Source: Hahella sp. HNIBRBA332 (lineage in GTDB: Bacteria > Pseudomonadota > Gammaproteobacteria > Pseudomonadales > Oleiphilaceae). Taken from it: a stretch of DNA of 64,000 nucleotides. The position numbers and the translations under genes are program-made. The notes below the pieces were generated by a model that was not told the DNA's origin, did no database searches, and saw only the letters and a program-made list of their open reading frames with translations. The DNA is taken from positions 2,046,001 to 2,110,000 of the forward strand of contig NZ_CP132203.1 in the NCBI RefSeq assembly GCF_030719035.1, in the 5' to 3' direction. Of the stretch, positions 8,368 through 16,784 are shown one piece after another (positions within the stretch are counted from its first letter, which is position 1; each line of letters opens with the position of its first letter).

Positions 8368-8877
8368 ATGACTGAAAAACGCCCTCCCGACGCCGTAGAC
8401 AAGATTCTGGAACAATGGAACGCCGAACGGCCCGACCTGGACGTCACCCCCATGGGCGCCATCGGGCGCCTGAAACGCTGCGCCGCCCTCATGCAACGTC
8501 GACTGGACGCTACCTTCAACCAGTTCGACATGACCGGCTGGGAATTCGACGTCCTCGCCACCCTGAGACGCTCAGGCAAACCCTACTGCCTGGCCCCCAC
8601 AACCCTGTTCTCAACCCTCATGATCACCTCCGGCACCATGACCCACCGCCTGCAACGGCTGGAAGCCAGCGGCCTCATCGAACGCACCGCCAACAAAGAC
8701 GACGCCCGCAGCAAACTCGTCCAACTCACCCCCAAAGGCCTCGAACTCATTGACCGCGCCGTCGACGCCCACGTACAAAACGAACACAACATCCTGCAAC
8801 CCCTGAACCCAGAAGAACGCCAACAACTGGATGAGTGCATGAGGAGGCTACTAAGATTATTGGAGGGGGAAGGGTAG
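8368..8877 (+). CDS. MarR-family transcriptional regulator
   Basis: The 169-residue protein has a winged helix spanning about residues 60-130. The recognition-helix region contains TTLFSTLMITSGTMTHRLQRLE, quoted here only in part as SGTMTHRLQRLE. The wing is ANKDDARSKLVQLT, with the usual D-x-R. It is probably a dimeric repressor of itself and the divergent nitroreductase gene. Third codon positions are extremely C-rich compared with its neighbours, hinting at a different origin. Confidence 0.88.
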   Translation: MTEKRPPDAVDKILEQWNAERPDLDVTPMGAIGRLKRCAALMQRRLDATFNQFDMTGWEFDVLATLRRSGKPYCLAPTTLFSTLMITSGTMTHRLQRLEASGLIERTANKDDARSKLVQLTPKGLELIDRAVDAHVQNEHNILQPLNPEERQQLDECMRRLLRLLEGEG

Positions 8878-8957
8878 TCGAGCGTTTACCTGTCATTTGT
8901 ATGACAATGGAATACATGGGCCCACAGAATCACTCATTGAAACGCTAGCAAAGACGT

Positions 8958-9545
8958 ATGACTAAAAAACTACTATTCCCTGACCTTGAACGCTCTCCAG
9001 CTATTACCGGCACGGATAATTGCACCTGTTATGGGATGATTTGGGAGACTGGCAAACCCCTCAATCCCAATAATCATGATCTTTCTCGCCTGGAATTTAT
9101 CTGTGAAAGGCGACACAAGGGAAAACTCACGGACTTCGCCGTTTCCGACGCCGGATGCCCGATTGTGTCTAAAACATTGAAAGACTTTCTGGACAACCTG
9201 GGCGTGGACAATATCGATTACTACCCCGCCACAGTACTGAAAAAAGCCGGCGCTGAACCCAATCACGATTACTTCGCCTGCAATATCAAGGGAATGGCCA
9301 ACTGTATCGACTTTGAGAAAAGCGAACTTGAAATCGAAATGGAAGATGAAGAAGTCATGTTCATTCACGAGGTCGACACCCTTGTACTGAACTCGAAGAG
9401 CTACGGGACCATTTACAGGCTTTACTATTACGAACGAGTGATTGTCCTGGAAGACCCGTTAGCCGCCGCACTGGCGTCCAGTGGGTTTACCGGAATGAAA
9501 ATAATAACCCCTGAAAACTGGGACGGCTTTGCGGGGGAAAAGTGA
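8958..9545 (+). CDS. Orphan immunity-like protein, Imm11/DUF1629 type
   Basis: This is a 195-residue acidic cytosolic protein without a signal peptide. The segment NHDYFACNIKGMANCIDFE resembles the Y-x-x-x-N-I-x-x-x-x-x-C-I/V-D signature of the imm11 (DUF1629, MXAN_0049-like) family, members of which neutralise polymorphic toxins. No toxin gene lies next to it, so it may be an orphan protecting against rival strains' effectors. The family assignment is by eye and moderate in confidence. Confidence 0.5.
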   Translation: MTKKLLFPDLERSPAITGTDNCTCYGMIWETGKPLNPNNHDLSRLEFICERRHKGKLTDFAVSDAGCPIVSKTLKDFLDNLGVDNIDYYPATVLKKAGAEPNHDYFACNIKGMANCIDFEKSELEIEMEDEEVMFIHEVDTLVLNSKSYGTIYRLYYYERVIVLEDPLAAALASSGFTGMKIITPENWDGFAGEK

Positions 9546-9602
9546 TTTACGATCATCAAAGCCAGTGTTCTTCACTGGCGCAGACAACATCACATAATCC
9601 CG

Positions 9603-9644
9603 CACCAACACCAACACCAACACCAACACCAACACCAACACCAA
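9603..9644. repeat. Tandem hexanucleotide repeat, seven copies of CACCAA
   Basis: Seven perfect CACCAA units are followed by a degenerate CACCTA. Such tracts are prone to slippage. It lies in the 304-bp noncoding spacer 9546-9849 together with the first 37-bp direct repeat and no credible gene. Confidence 0.9.
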
Positions 9645-9681
9645 CACCTAACAACACCCGACACCCTCTCTACCATGTCCA

Positions 9682-9718
9682 CCGTTCGCCCTGAGCCTGT
9701 CGAAGGGCCTTCCAGAGC
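9682..9718. repeat. 37-bp direct repeat, copy A
   Basis: It is identical over 37 bp to 10758-10794 and contains the palindrome-like core TTCGCCCTGAGCCTGTCGAA followed by GGGC. Similar short repeats are scattered in intergenic DNA of many Proteobacteria. The two copies bracket the GIY-YIG gene. Confidence 0.85.
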
Positions 9719-9771
9719 GCATGAGCGAGAAGCGCTTGATTCGCACTGTCGTTGAATGAAGCAGACATTGG

Positions 9772-9787
9772 AGGGTGTGCTATCTTT
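9772..9787 (+). promoter_or_regulatory. Shared 16-mer with extended -10 character, copy A
   Basis: AGGGTGTGCTATCTTT occurs here, 62 bp before the GIY-YIG gene, and again at 10889-10904. It contains TGCTATCTT, which fits an extended -10 promoter element (TG-N-TATnnT). Promoter function is inferred. Confidence 0.45.
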
Positions 9788-9849
9788 TGCTCATAGCTAG
9801 GCATGTTATCGAAATTGATGGCGATTGAGCGCTGACGAGGGGCAGAAGC

Positions 9850-10668
9850 ATGTTCAAACTATTTGATTTATTACAATTGCTTAGTCCCACATTGTCGCCT
9901 GCCGATTGCAAATTACATATGGCCGTCTGGAATGGAGTAGAGCATCCCCTTGATGTCTTTCTTGCAGGAGATTTTGAGGATTGGCAGCGATGGCAAACAA
10001 AACGTAATTTTGAACGCCGGTTTGTAGTCTCTCTTATTAACATTCACGGCACGGACAACTGGCTTTTTAGCGGTCTATACGAACAAACAGGGGTTGAGTT
10101 CAAGAACGAAGAAAACTGTTTCTATTATGACTTAGGGCAAGTGCGAGACTGTGCTGAGCTCTCCGGCCGCTTGGTTATTAAATTTAGCCGAAATTTTCGG
10201 GCGACATATTTGTTGGCTGAACGGTGGAGTGAAGATCTATTGGTATCGGAACTCAAATCAGAGCGACTCACCTTATCGGAGTTTCCAGGTTTTAAATCAG
10301 TGAATTTGTCTAAGCGGGAATTAGATTGTGTTATTCGTCAGAGCATCCCATCTTGGAAAGGCGCGCTCTCCTCAGTCTCAGGAGTTTATGTAATATCAGA
10401 TACGATGTCGGGGAAACTCTATGTTGGTAGTGCATATGGAGAAGGGGGCATATGGAGCCGCTGGTCGCAGTACTCGTCTTCGGGGCATGGTAACAACGTA
10501 GAACTCCGAGCGCTCTTGAACGACCTTGGCGCTAAAAGTGCTGAAGCCTTTCGTTTTTCAATTCTTGAAGTGGCGGATGTGCACGCCAATAAAAATGAAG
10601 TTATTACGCGCGAAACTCATTGGAAGGAAGTCTTGTTGTCCCGCACACATGGCTACAACTCGAATTAG
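9850..10668 (+). CDS. GIY-YIG nuclease-domain protein with unknown N-terminal domain
   Basis: The 272-residue protein is AT-richer than the host genes. Residues about 175-265 form a GIY-YIG fold: GVYVI (GIY equivalent), LYVGSA (YIG equivalent), then GIWSRWSQY carrying the conserved Arg, and a late Glu in TRETHWKE. The first about 170 residues match nothing I recognise. It likely cuts DNA or RNA, or acts in defence, but no partner methylase is present. It sits alone between two 37-bp direct repeats, which makes it look like a cassette. Confidence 0.7.
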   Translation: MFKLFDLLQLLSPTLSPADCKLHMAVWNGVEHPLDVFLAGDFEDWQRWQTKRNFERRFVVSLINIHGTDNWLFSGLYEQTGVEFKNEENCFYYDLGQVRDCAELSGRLVIKFSRNFRATYLLAERWSEDLLVSELKSERLTLSEFPGFKSVNLSKRELDCVIRQSIPSWKGALSSVSGVYVISDTMSGKLYVGSAYGEGGIWSRWSQYSSSGHGNNVELRALLNDLGAKSAEAFRFSILEVADVHANKNEVITRETHWKEVLLSRTHGYNSN

Positions 10669-10757
10669 CCAGAGAGTTAGGAACGTTAGAGTCAACTGAG
10701 AGCGAGAAAGTAGAGTGGCTTAACGACGTTTCCTAGAAATAGGGATTTCTTCTCCAC

Positions 10758-10794
10758 CCGTTCGCCCTGAGCCTGTCGAAGGGCCTTCCAGAGC
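10758..10794. repeat. 37-bp direct repeat, copy B
   Basis: Identical to 9682-9718. Similarity extends a few bases on each side, with TCCAC(C) before and ATGAGC after, so the true unit is about 45 bp. Confidence 0.85.
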
Positions 10795-10888
10795 TATGAG
10801 CATCGCTTTAGTCGCAAAGTTGCTATCGACAGATTCTGAACCAAACACTGCTCATAAAATGCTTGATATCGTCCGATACAGATATTTA

Positions 10889-10904
10889 AGGGTGTGCTAT
10901 CTTT
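10889..10904 (+). promoter_or_regulatory. Shared 16-mer with extended -10 character, copy B
   Basis: A second exact AGGGTGTGCTATCTTT lies 121 bp before the RuvC-fold/kinase operon. It suggests the GIY-YIG gene and this operon share a promoter type or regulator. Confidence 0.45.
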
Positions 10905-11025
10905 ATGAAGTGATAAAGGCCACTTTTATCTACACTAGGAGCTTATTGAGCCTATCTAACTATTTGCCATCTTATTCTTGCTATCGCCGCTATAGAGGTT
11001 AGGACGTTGTATTGAGGAGGCTACG

Positions 11026-11487
11026 TTGAAGGTACTAGGAATTCGAGTTGATCCCCAAAGGACAAGGTATGCTCTGGTTGAGTATGACGGAAATAACTTC
11101 ACTCTTCTTAATTCAAATTCTGAGTCACGACTAGTATACCCTGCAGATATATCTGAGCCTGAGGATAAAGTGGAATGGCTTTATCATGAGTTAGGTCGCG
11201 TTTTTCATAGTCACCAGGGTGTTGAGACAGTCTGTGTTAAGACAAATGAATATACGCAGAATGATAGTAAATCAAAACGCGAATCAGCTTATCTTGAAGG
11301 AGCGGTTCTTTTGTTTTGTAAAAGTAAAAATGTTCCAGTAACTGTTAAAATATATGGTTCTCTTGCAACACGTAGTGCAGATGTGAGAAAACATGCAGAG
11401 GAACGTGTTGGTCGCACGACTAAGTATTGGGATAATAAAATGGCGGACGCTGTGATTGCGGCATGGCAGGGAGCCCGAAACTTGTGA
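11026..11487 (+). CDS. RuvC/RNase H-fold protein (DUF3010-like)
   Basis: The 153-residue protein has the RNase H-fold layout: first strand LGIRVDP with D9, a Glu at E75 after VCVKTNE, and a C-terminal helix WDNKMADAVIAAW with D136 and D141. These fit the acidic catalytic positions of RuvC-type nucleases, so a Holliday-junction or related nuclease activity is possible but unproven. The start is TTG, chosen because GAGGAGG stands 7 bp upstream. Its last 25 bp overlap the start of the kinase gene, implying translational coupling. Base composition is AT-rich, as in the whole block. Confidence 0.6.
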   Translation: MKVLGIRVDPQRTRYALVEYDGNNFTLLNSNSESRLVYPADISEPEDKVEWLYHELGRVFHSHQGVETVCVKTNEYTQNDSKSKRESAYLEGAVLLFCKSKNVPVTVKIYGSLATRSADVRKHAEERVGRTTKYWDNKMADAVIAAWQGARNL

Positions 11488-12563
11488 CGGAACCGGCTAC
11501 TGTTGTGCAGTTGCAAGCTGGAATGCAATTATATAAGTATCGGCTATGTCATCGTATTGGCGGTGGAAGCTTCGGTGAAGTGTGGTTAGCTGAAGATCGT
11601 GCTGTTGACCATGAATACGCTATTAAAATATTGAAACCAGGAACACCTGTCCACCACCGACTGCGTGAAGCTCAGATTGGACATGTTCTCGACCATAATA
11701 ATGTAGTCCGTGTTCACCAGGCAGATGTAACTAGAATTGGACAACATGATTATGTCATTATTGCCATGGACTATATGCCTAATGGTCCAATTACCATGCT
11801 TGCTAACCCTTCTCACTATCTTAGGCTACCTGATGTAATCCGTCTCGGAAAAGATATTTTACGGGGCCTTGAGTATTTACATGGGCACGACTTCTTTCAC
11901 AATGATGTAAAACCAGAAAATGTACTTATTGGTCTGCACGAACAGGGTATGTTAACTGACTATGGAATTGTCGGGGTTACACAGGATGGAGCACCAGTCC
12001 AGCCCCCCACTTTTTATAAAATTCATGCTGCCCCTGAAGTATTGAACGCAAATGAGATTACAGCGCAGACTGATGTTTTTCAGGCTGGACTAACACTTTT
12101 TAGAATGCTAGTGGGTCTCGACACGCTTAGACAAAAGTTTAATGAGCTAGGTGAACAAGCATATTACAGAGCATTATCAGATGCCGATCTGATTTCAGTC
12201 TCAGATTTCCCTGCATATATTCCCCCGCGCTTGAAGCGAATAATTCTAAAGGCCATTAACCCAAATCTTGCTGAAAGGTTTCAGTCTGCCCTAGAAATGC
12301 GTAGAGAGCTTGAAAAATTGAATTTTCCTGGTTTTTGGACAGTAGAAGAAACGGGAGAGTTCGTTGGTTATAATGCCGCTTATAGTTATAGGTATGAACA
12401 AACTAAAAAGGTAGGTAATAGATATGATATTCTTGCATTAAAGCGTAGCCTCTCAACAGGTAGAGAGACCCGTTTCGCAAAATTTTGCCATACCAATGTA
12501 ACGAGTGGAGTTGCAAAGAGAGAAATTGCCAAGTTTGTAAAAGCTGTAGTGGAGGGGGTGTAG
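11463..12563 (+). CDS. Eukaryotic-type serine/threonine protein kinase
   Basis: The 366-residue protein has a complete kinase domain over about residues 25-300. Visible motifs are the glycine loop GGGSFGEVW (33-41), K55 in AIK, E69 in the C helix, a catalytic loop HNDVKPEN (146-153) with D148 and N153, DYG (166-168) in place of DFG, and APE (190-192). All catalytic residues are present, so it should be active. About 70 C-terminal residues form an unknown extension with no membrane segment. The gene overlaps the RuvC-fold gene by 25 bp. Kinases of this type occur in phage-defence systems, so phosphorylation of the partner or of host targets is a reasonable hypothesis. Confidence 0.85.
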   Translation: MAGSPKLVTEPATVVQLQAGMQLYKYRLCHRIGGGSFGEVWLAEDRAVDHEYAIKILKPGTPVHHRLREAQIGHVLDHNNVVRVHQADVTRIGQHDYVIIAMDYMPNGPITMLANPSHYLRLPDVIRLGKDILRGLEYLHGHDFFHNDVKPENVLIGLHEQGMLTDYGIVGVTQDGAPVQPPTFYKIHAAPEVLNANEITAQTDVFQAGLTLFRMLVGLDTLRQKFNELGEQAYYRALSDADLISVSDFPAYIPPRLKRIILKAINPNLAERFQSALEMRRELEKLNFPGFWTVEETGEFVGYNAAYSYRYEQTKKVGNRYDILALKRSLSTGRETRFAKFCHTNVTSGVAKREIAKFVKAVVEGV

Positions 12564-12672
12564 CTGCTTAAAGCATATAAATACGGGAGAAGTTTTGGAA
12601 AGCATGAATTGTCTATCTCTTAGTCACCTGAGATAGATTGGGAAAAACACTTTCTTAAACGACTACGGACTA

Positions 12673-15672
12673 CTATTCGGCCTCTTTATCGTCATATATT
12701 GCATCACTGGCTAACTCATCAAGTGCTGTGAAGACTGCTTCCAAATCTTCGCTATAGCGTGCAATGTAATTGGGTGTGACTACGCGGCGATCCAATGCAT
12801 ACGGAACTTGCTCATAGATGAGTTGCTTATGTTGACTCCAATATAGCCCCATCTCTTTCGGATTGAGACCGCTAGGAAGCCCGTCTTTGGTTGCAGTGTA
12901 ATTAATTGTGCCTCCACTTGGAAGTATAGTTCTACTCAAGTGTAATAGGCAGTAATCTAGAAAGTGAAAGGTGTTATTCTTGTTTAGATAAGGGTTAAAA
13001 CAAATATTAAATATGTAGTTGTTCATCGCCTTTGCTATTCCCAACTTGTTTTCAGCTCCAGATTCATTGTAATATCCGCAGCCAACGCCACTCCCCTCTG
13101 GAGGAACTGAATTGCTAAGTTGATAAATTACAAACGATTTAACAACAGAGCGTGAGGAGGCAATTCGATTTTCAATAGAATTATTATCTTGTTCATTACG
13201 AAATTTATTTGAAATGTGTTGGCTAAGCTCAAATGAGGCTATGCCGAGAAATTCCTGAATAGGAGCCTCATTAACTTCTGTAAAAAAGTTCCGCCGCGGT
13301 TTAATATACGTTTTCTTGAATCGCGAGAAGATATTTTGAGAAATTTTTCTCATGCCTACTAATGCAAGATCGCTGACTAATCCCGTTGTTGTACCGTTTT
13401 TATCTTGATGAAATATCAGAGCAGAGTACAGGTTGAATAACTGTCCTTGACGGTCAGCAGAACAATGCAACCTGAACATCATAAGGTCGTTCCAGCCAAG
13501 AACTCCGCGGTTGCTGGCCACAAGTTGCTGAAGAAGGCCCTTCCCAGCATAAGAGCCTTCACCAAAAATTCGCCATGCGATTTCTATCACACCTGATTCA
13601 GTTGTTTTGTGACGATGTTGGTGTCGATGTTCTGATGTATCTCCCCAGCCAGCTCTATCTAAAAGTTGAAGCAAAGTATAGATCGATCTATTCCGCAAAC
13701 CTCTATCGTGGTACTCAATAGATGGGTAGCGCGGCAGATATTTAATGAGGGTATTAATGGCGTCATCGGCGACATTACGAGTGAAGCTATAAGACTGATT
13801 GGCGAGGACTCTCCAGAATTGATCGTAAGCATGATCACTTTGCCCTAATCGAAAGTCGTCTGATGATAAAACTGACTCAATTTTAACTCCTTTCAGAACT
13901 TGATCTACGGCATTCTTGTAAAGTACAAAGGTTTTCTGTGGCTCCGGTGTGACGAACCGTACTATGAGCTTTAGGTAATCTTCTAAGTTTCTAAAGTCGG
14001 GCTGATTAAAGCAGGCGCGTGAAGATAATTCTGCTTCATCCAGACTGTTCCAGTTAAACTTCAAAGTGTTTAAGTCGAATAGCTCTTTCAATAAAAATGC
14101 TGCAATTTCTTGCTGTTTAGCCACAAAATCTGAGAAGCTAGAATCATTTTTATACTCTTGTTTTATGAGGTCTCGTTGCACTGAGAATATTCCGCAACGC
14201 CCTTGCGTCTCGTCGGCATAAATACGTCTGAACAGCCCAGGATAGTTTAGGTGTATGAGTATCAGGTTTATAAGATCATGCTTATTAAAGTCTGTTCTAC
14301 CTAAGTCGCTTTTCTCAAGCTGCATGAGCAGCATAGCGTTGACAAAACGCTTCACTTTGCGCAAGTCTCCAACAAGGGGTAGGTACCAAGTGGCTTTGTC
14401 TCCGTCGAGAATATTGGCTAATTCATCCAGCACGGAGCCCAGTTTCAACATCGTATCAGACGGAATTGTGCTGAGTTGGTTAGCTTGAGATTTCCAGTCC
14501 CTGCGTAAAAAATCCCGAATATGTGAGCTATCAACAAAGAGGCTTAGCTTCACCGTTATAAATTTCTCTAGAAACTCTCTCGCCCTCGAACTCTCCTCTT
14601 GGCTCCCTGCAAGGACTTCTGTGTCGTAACAGAGAATATAGGTCGCCTGTGAAAGCTTGAATGTCCGGCGTATCGCAAACAGTACGTTGTTTGTGGTTCT
14701 AGTGTCTAAACGATCAAGATCATCAATGACGACTATTACTCGACGGTTGATGCGTTTCAGGACCTCGTCAATATCATTAAGCAACTCATCAGCGGTCTCT
14801 TGTGATGGTTCTAATGTGAGCTTGAAGCCAAAGAATGAAATGTCGGCTTTCCCCTTTATCAACCGGGAGTATCGTGACACAGCAGGGCGAAACTCAGGAA
14901 CGAATACTTTTTGTTGAATTGCTGAGGAGAGGTCGCGAATCAAACGATCGGCAAGATCAGGCTCGGAGGCGTAACGAAGCGGCTCAAATCGGCAAACAAT
15001 GACTCTATCGTCTGCTTCTTCCCAATAATGTTGAGCAAGGTTGATAAAGCTAGTTTTACCGACTCCCCATGGCCCATCAACCCCAAAGGTAAGCCCTGAA
15101 AGGGCTTCGCTTTCAAGGACAGTATCCGCGAATGATTTGACCTGCTCATCGCCAGCAAGCAGATCTTCCTTGTCGTTATCGACTTCCTCGTCTGAAAGGA
15201 AGCGAAGTTGTGGAGGGGAAGTATTGGGTCTCTGTCGGCGATGCTGAACGAGAGGTGTCAAGAGTATCGTGCAGAGCAAAAGCAATACCGTTGGACCTGA
15301 ATAAGGATCTACATCTTTTAGTGCTTCGTGGACCTTGGATAGCAGGGGAGAGATCAAATAGTTTGTCCAGATGCCTACAATGATCATGATCAGCAAGTCG
15401 ACGCGAAGACTTGAGCAAATCCGTGATGTAGCAATATGCGCTCCTCGTTCGATGGCGTAGATTAGACAGAGCAGAAATATGGCCAGTGATATAACTACTA
15501 TCCCCGTGGCTCTGATACCGATGGAAACGCCTGACAACATCGTAGCGAAGCTGTTTCCGAGGTAGTACGCGGACCAGCCCACTTCAGCTCCCACAAAACC
15601 AATGACAAACAGCCTCGCGAACACCAGTAACTCTGGCATATTCATTGTTTGATCGTGTTTGGTGGCAGCCAT
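12673..15672 (-). CDS. KAP-family P-loop NTPase with N-terminal membrane segments
   Basis: This is a 999-residue protein. Hydrophobic segments near residues 15-35, 52-75, 92-111 and 127-142 give about four transmembrane helices. They are followed by the KAP NTPase domain with Walker A GVDGPWGVGKTS (K206) and Walker B RRVIVVIDDLDRLD (310-323). The rest is a long helical region of unknown fold. KAP NTPases are membrane-anchored STAND-like ATPases, several of which are linked to phage exclusion. The start is supported by GGAGAG 6 bp upstream. It converges with the kinase operon, with about 110 bp between the stops. Confidence 0.85.
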   Translation of the reverse strand: MAATKHDQTMNMPELLVFARLFVIGFVGAEVGWSAYYLGNSFATMLSGVSIGIRATGIVVISLAIFLLCLIYAIERGAHIATSRICSSLRVDLLIMIIVGIWTNYLISPLLSKVHEALKDVDPYSGPTVLLLLCTILLTPLVQHRRQRPNTSPPQLRFLSDEEVDNDKEDLLAGDEQVKSFADTVLESEALSGLTFGVDGPWGVGKTSFINLAQHYWEEADDRVIVCRFEPLRYASEPDLADRLIRDLSSAIQQKVFVPEFRPAVSRYSRLIKGKADISFFGFKLTLEPSQETADELLNDIDEVLKRINRRVIVVIDDLDRLDTRTTNNVLFAIRRTFKLSQATYILCYDTEVLAGSQEESSRAREFLEKFITVKLSLFVDSSHIRDFLRRDWKSQANQLSTIPSDTMLKLGSVLDELANILDGDKATWYLPLVGDLRKVKRFVNAMLLMQLEKSDLGRTDFNKHDLINLILIHLNYPGLFRRIYADETQGRCGIFSVQRDLIKQEYKNDSSFSDFVAKQQEIAAFLLKELFDLNTLKFNWNSLDEAELSSRACFNQPDFRNLEDYLKLIVRFVTPEPQKTFVLYKNAVDQVLKGVKIESVLSSDDFRLGQSDHAYDQFWRVLANQSYSFTRNVADDAINTLIKYLPRYPSIEYHDRGLRNRSIYTLLQLLDRAGWGDTSEHRHQHRHKTTESGVIEIAWRIFGEGSYAGKGLLQQLVASNRGVLGWNDLMMFRLHCSADRQGQLFNLYSALIFHQDKNGTTTGLVSDLALVGMRKISQNIFSRFKKTYIKPRRNFFTEVNEAPIQEFLGIASFELSQHISNKFRNEQDNNSIENRIASSRSVVKSFVIYQLSNSVPPEGSGVGCGYYNESGAENKLGIAKAMNNYIFNICFNPYLNKNNTFHFLDYCLLHLSRTILPSGGTINYTATKDGLPSGLNPKEMGLYWSQHKQLIYEQVPYALDRRVVTPNYIARYSEDLEAVFTALDELASDAIYDDKEAE

Positions 15673-15822
15673 TAATTTCTCTCCAAGAAACGGGCTAGAT
15701 CACAAAATATCCCATCAGTTTCGGTCTTGCTCCATAGGAAAAACTAGTACAGGAGAGTTGTACGACCAAACATAGAGAATATAGACCAGTGGCCAGCACG
15801 AAGCGCCACCACCGCCGGCTAG

Positions 15823-16672
15823 GGCGTGTTGACGTTTCGTCATAGGTGATAGATAGGCGCAAACTCGTCATATTGCGGTTCCCACACCAACAACAAGACG
15901 AGTTTGCGATGCCCCGATTGATGCTCAGTGACGAGCTTTGGTCGAAGCTGAAAGAGATCATGCTGCAAGAGCGAATCTATAACAAGCCCACACTACGAAT
16001 GATGGTGGAAGGCATGTTGTACCGAATGCGGACGGGGTGTCCCTGGCGAGACTTGCCAGGGCAGTTTGGCGACTGGAATTCGGTGTTCAAAAAATTCAAT
16101 TCCTGGTCTGCCCAAGGCAAGTGGTTGAGGATCTTCCGGGGCTTGATCCGCGAGCCGGATTTGGAATGGGAGTTTATTGATGGCAGCTATGTGAAGGCCC
16201 ATCAGCACAGCGCAGGAGCCTGCACGGAAGAGTCTCAGGCGATTGGTAAGAGTCGGGCGGGCAATACCACGAAAGTGCATCTGGCCGTGGATGCCTATGG
16301 TCTTCCTGTGGAATTTGAGATCACAGGAGGCGAAGTCAATGACTGTACGGCAGCGGCGGAGTTGATTGAAAAGCTTCCCTTGTCAGAAGCGGTTGTCGGA
16401 GACAAAGGCTACGACAGTGAACGAGTGCGGGCACAGATCGAAAGGAAGGGAGCCAGGGCCGTGATACCGAGAAAGCGAAACTCTGTCAAAGGCAATGACG
16501 ATATGGATTGGGGTTTATACAAGTGTCGCCATTTGGTGGAGAACGCCTTCGCCCGACTCAAGCAGTACCGGGCCATCGCGACGAGGTATGACAAGTTGAA
16601 GAGGAACTATGAAAGTATGGTAGCCATGGCTTGTGGGTATTTATGGCTGCCGATGTGAAACGTCAACAGACC
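15823..16672 (+). mobile_element. Complete IS5-family insertion sequence (850 bp)
   Basis: Terminal inverted repeats are GGCGTGTTGACGTTTC at the left and, in reverse complement, GGTCTGTTGACGTTTC at the right (14 of 16 matching). Both ends are flanked by CTAG (15819-15822 and 16673-16676), which looks like the duplicated target. It contains one intact transposase gene, so it may still be active. The ends and the single frame suggest the IS427 group of IS5. Confidence 0.85.
15909..16658 (+). CDS. IS5-family transposase
   Basis: The 249-residue product starts MPRLMLSDELW. An upstream in-frame GTG at 15846 would add 21 residues, but the ATG is usual for this group. DDE catalytic residues are in EFIDGSYVKAH, VVGDKGYDS and HLVENAFARLK with the Y-R that follows. 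No frameshift or stop interrupts it. It catalyses movement of the surrounding element. Confidence 0.9.
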   Translation: MPRLMLSDELWSKLKEIMLQERIYNKPTLRMMVEGMLYRMRTGCPWRDLPGQFGDWNSVFKKFNSWSAQGKWLRIFRGLIREPDLEWEFIDGSYVKAHQHSAGACTEESQAIGKSRAGNTTKVHLAVDAYGLPVEFEITGGEVNDCTAAAELIEKLPLSEAVVGDKGYDSERVRAQIERKGARAVIPRKRNSVKGNDDMDWGLYKCRHLVENAFARLKQYRAIATRYDKLKRNYESMVAMACGYLWLPM

Positions 16673-16784
16673 CTAGCATTCAGAGAGAAATCCCTATATG
16701 GTGATTAATCTGTTGCTACTTCACTGATTTATCTCGTTATTCGAAAACGAACCAGAAATCAGGCGAATACGGATTGGAGGAGGA

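Larger units (their letters stand above)
10669..11025. other. Noncoding spacer with repeat and promoter-like motif
   Basis: This 357-bp stretch carries the second 37-bp repeat (10758-10794) and the second AGGGTGTGCTATCTTT (10889-10904). It ends with the GAGGAGG ribosome binding site of the next operon (11012-11018). A 68-codon frame across 10796-11002 has no ribosome site or recognisable product. Confidence 0.6.

Noticed and set aside
9603..9644. CRISPR-like array
   Set aside because: It is a 6-bp tandem repeat without spacers, and no cas genes are present.
9459..9647. A frame encoding a Leu-Val repeat on the minus strand
   Set aside because: It is simply the translation of the CACCAA tract.
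10796..11002. A 68-codon frame after the second 37-bp repeat
   Set aside because: It starts in the repeat, spans the promoter-like motif and has no ribosome site.
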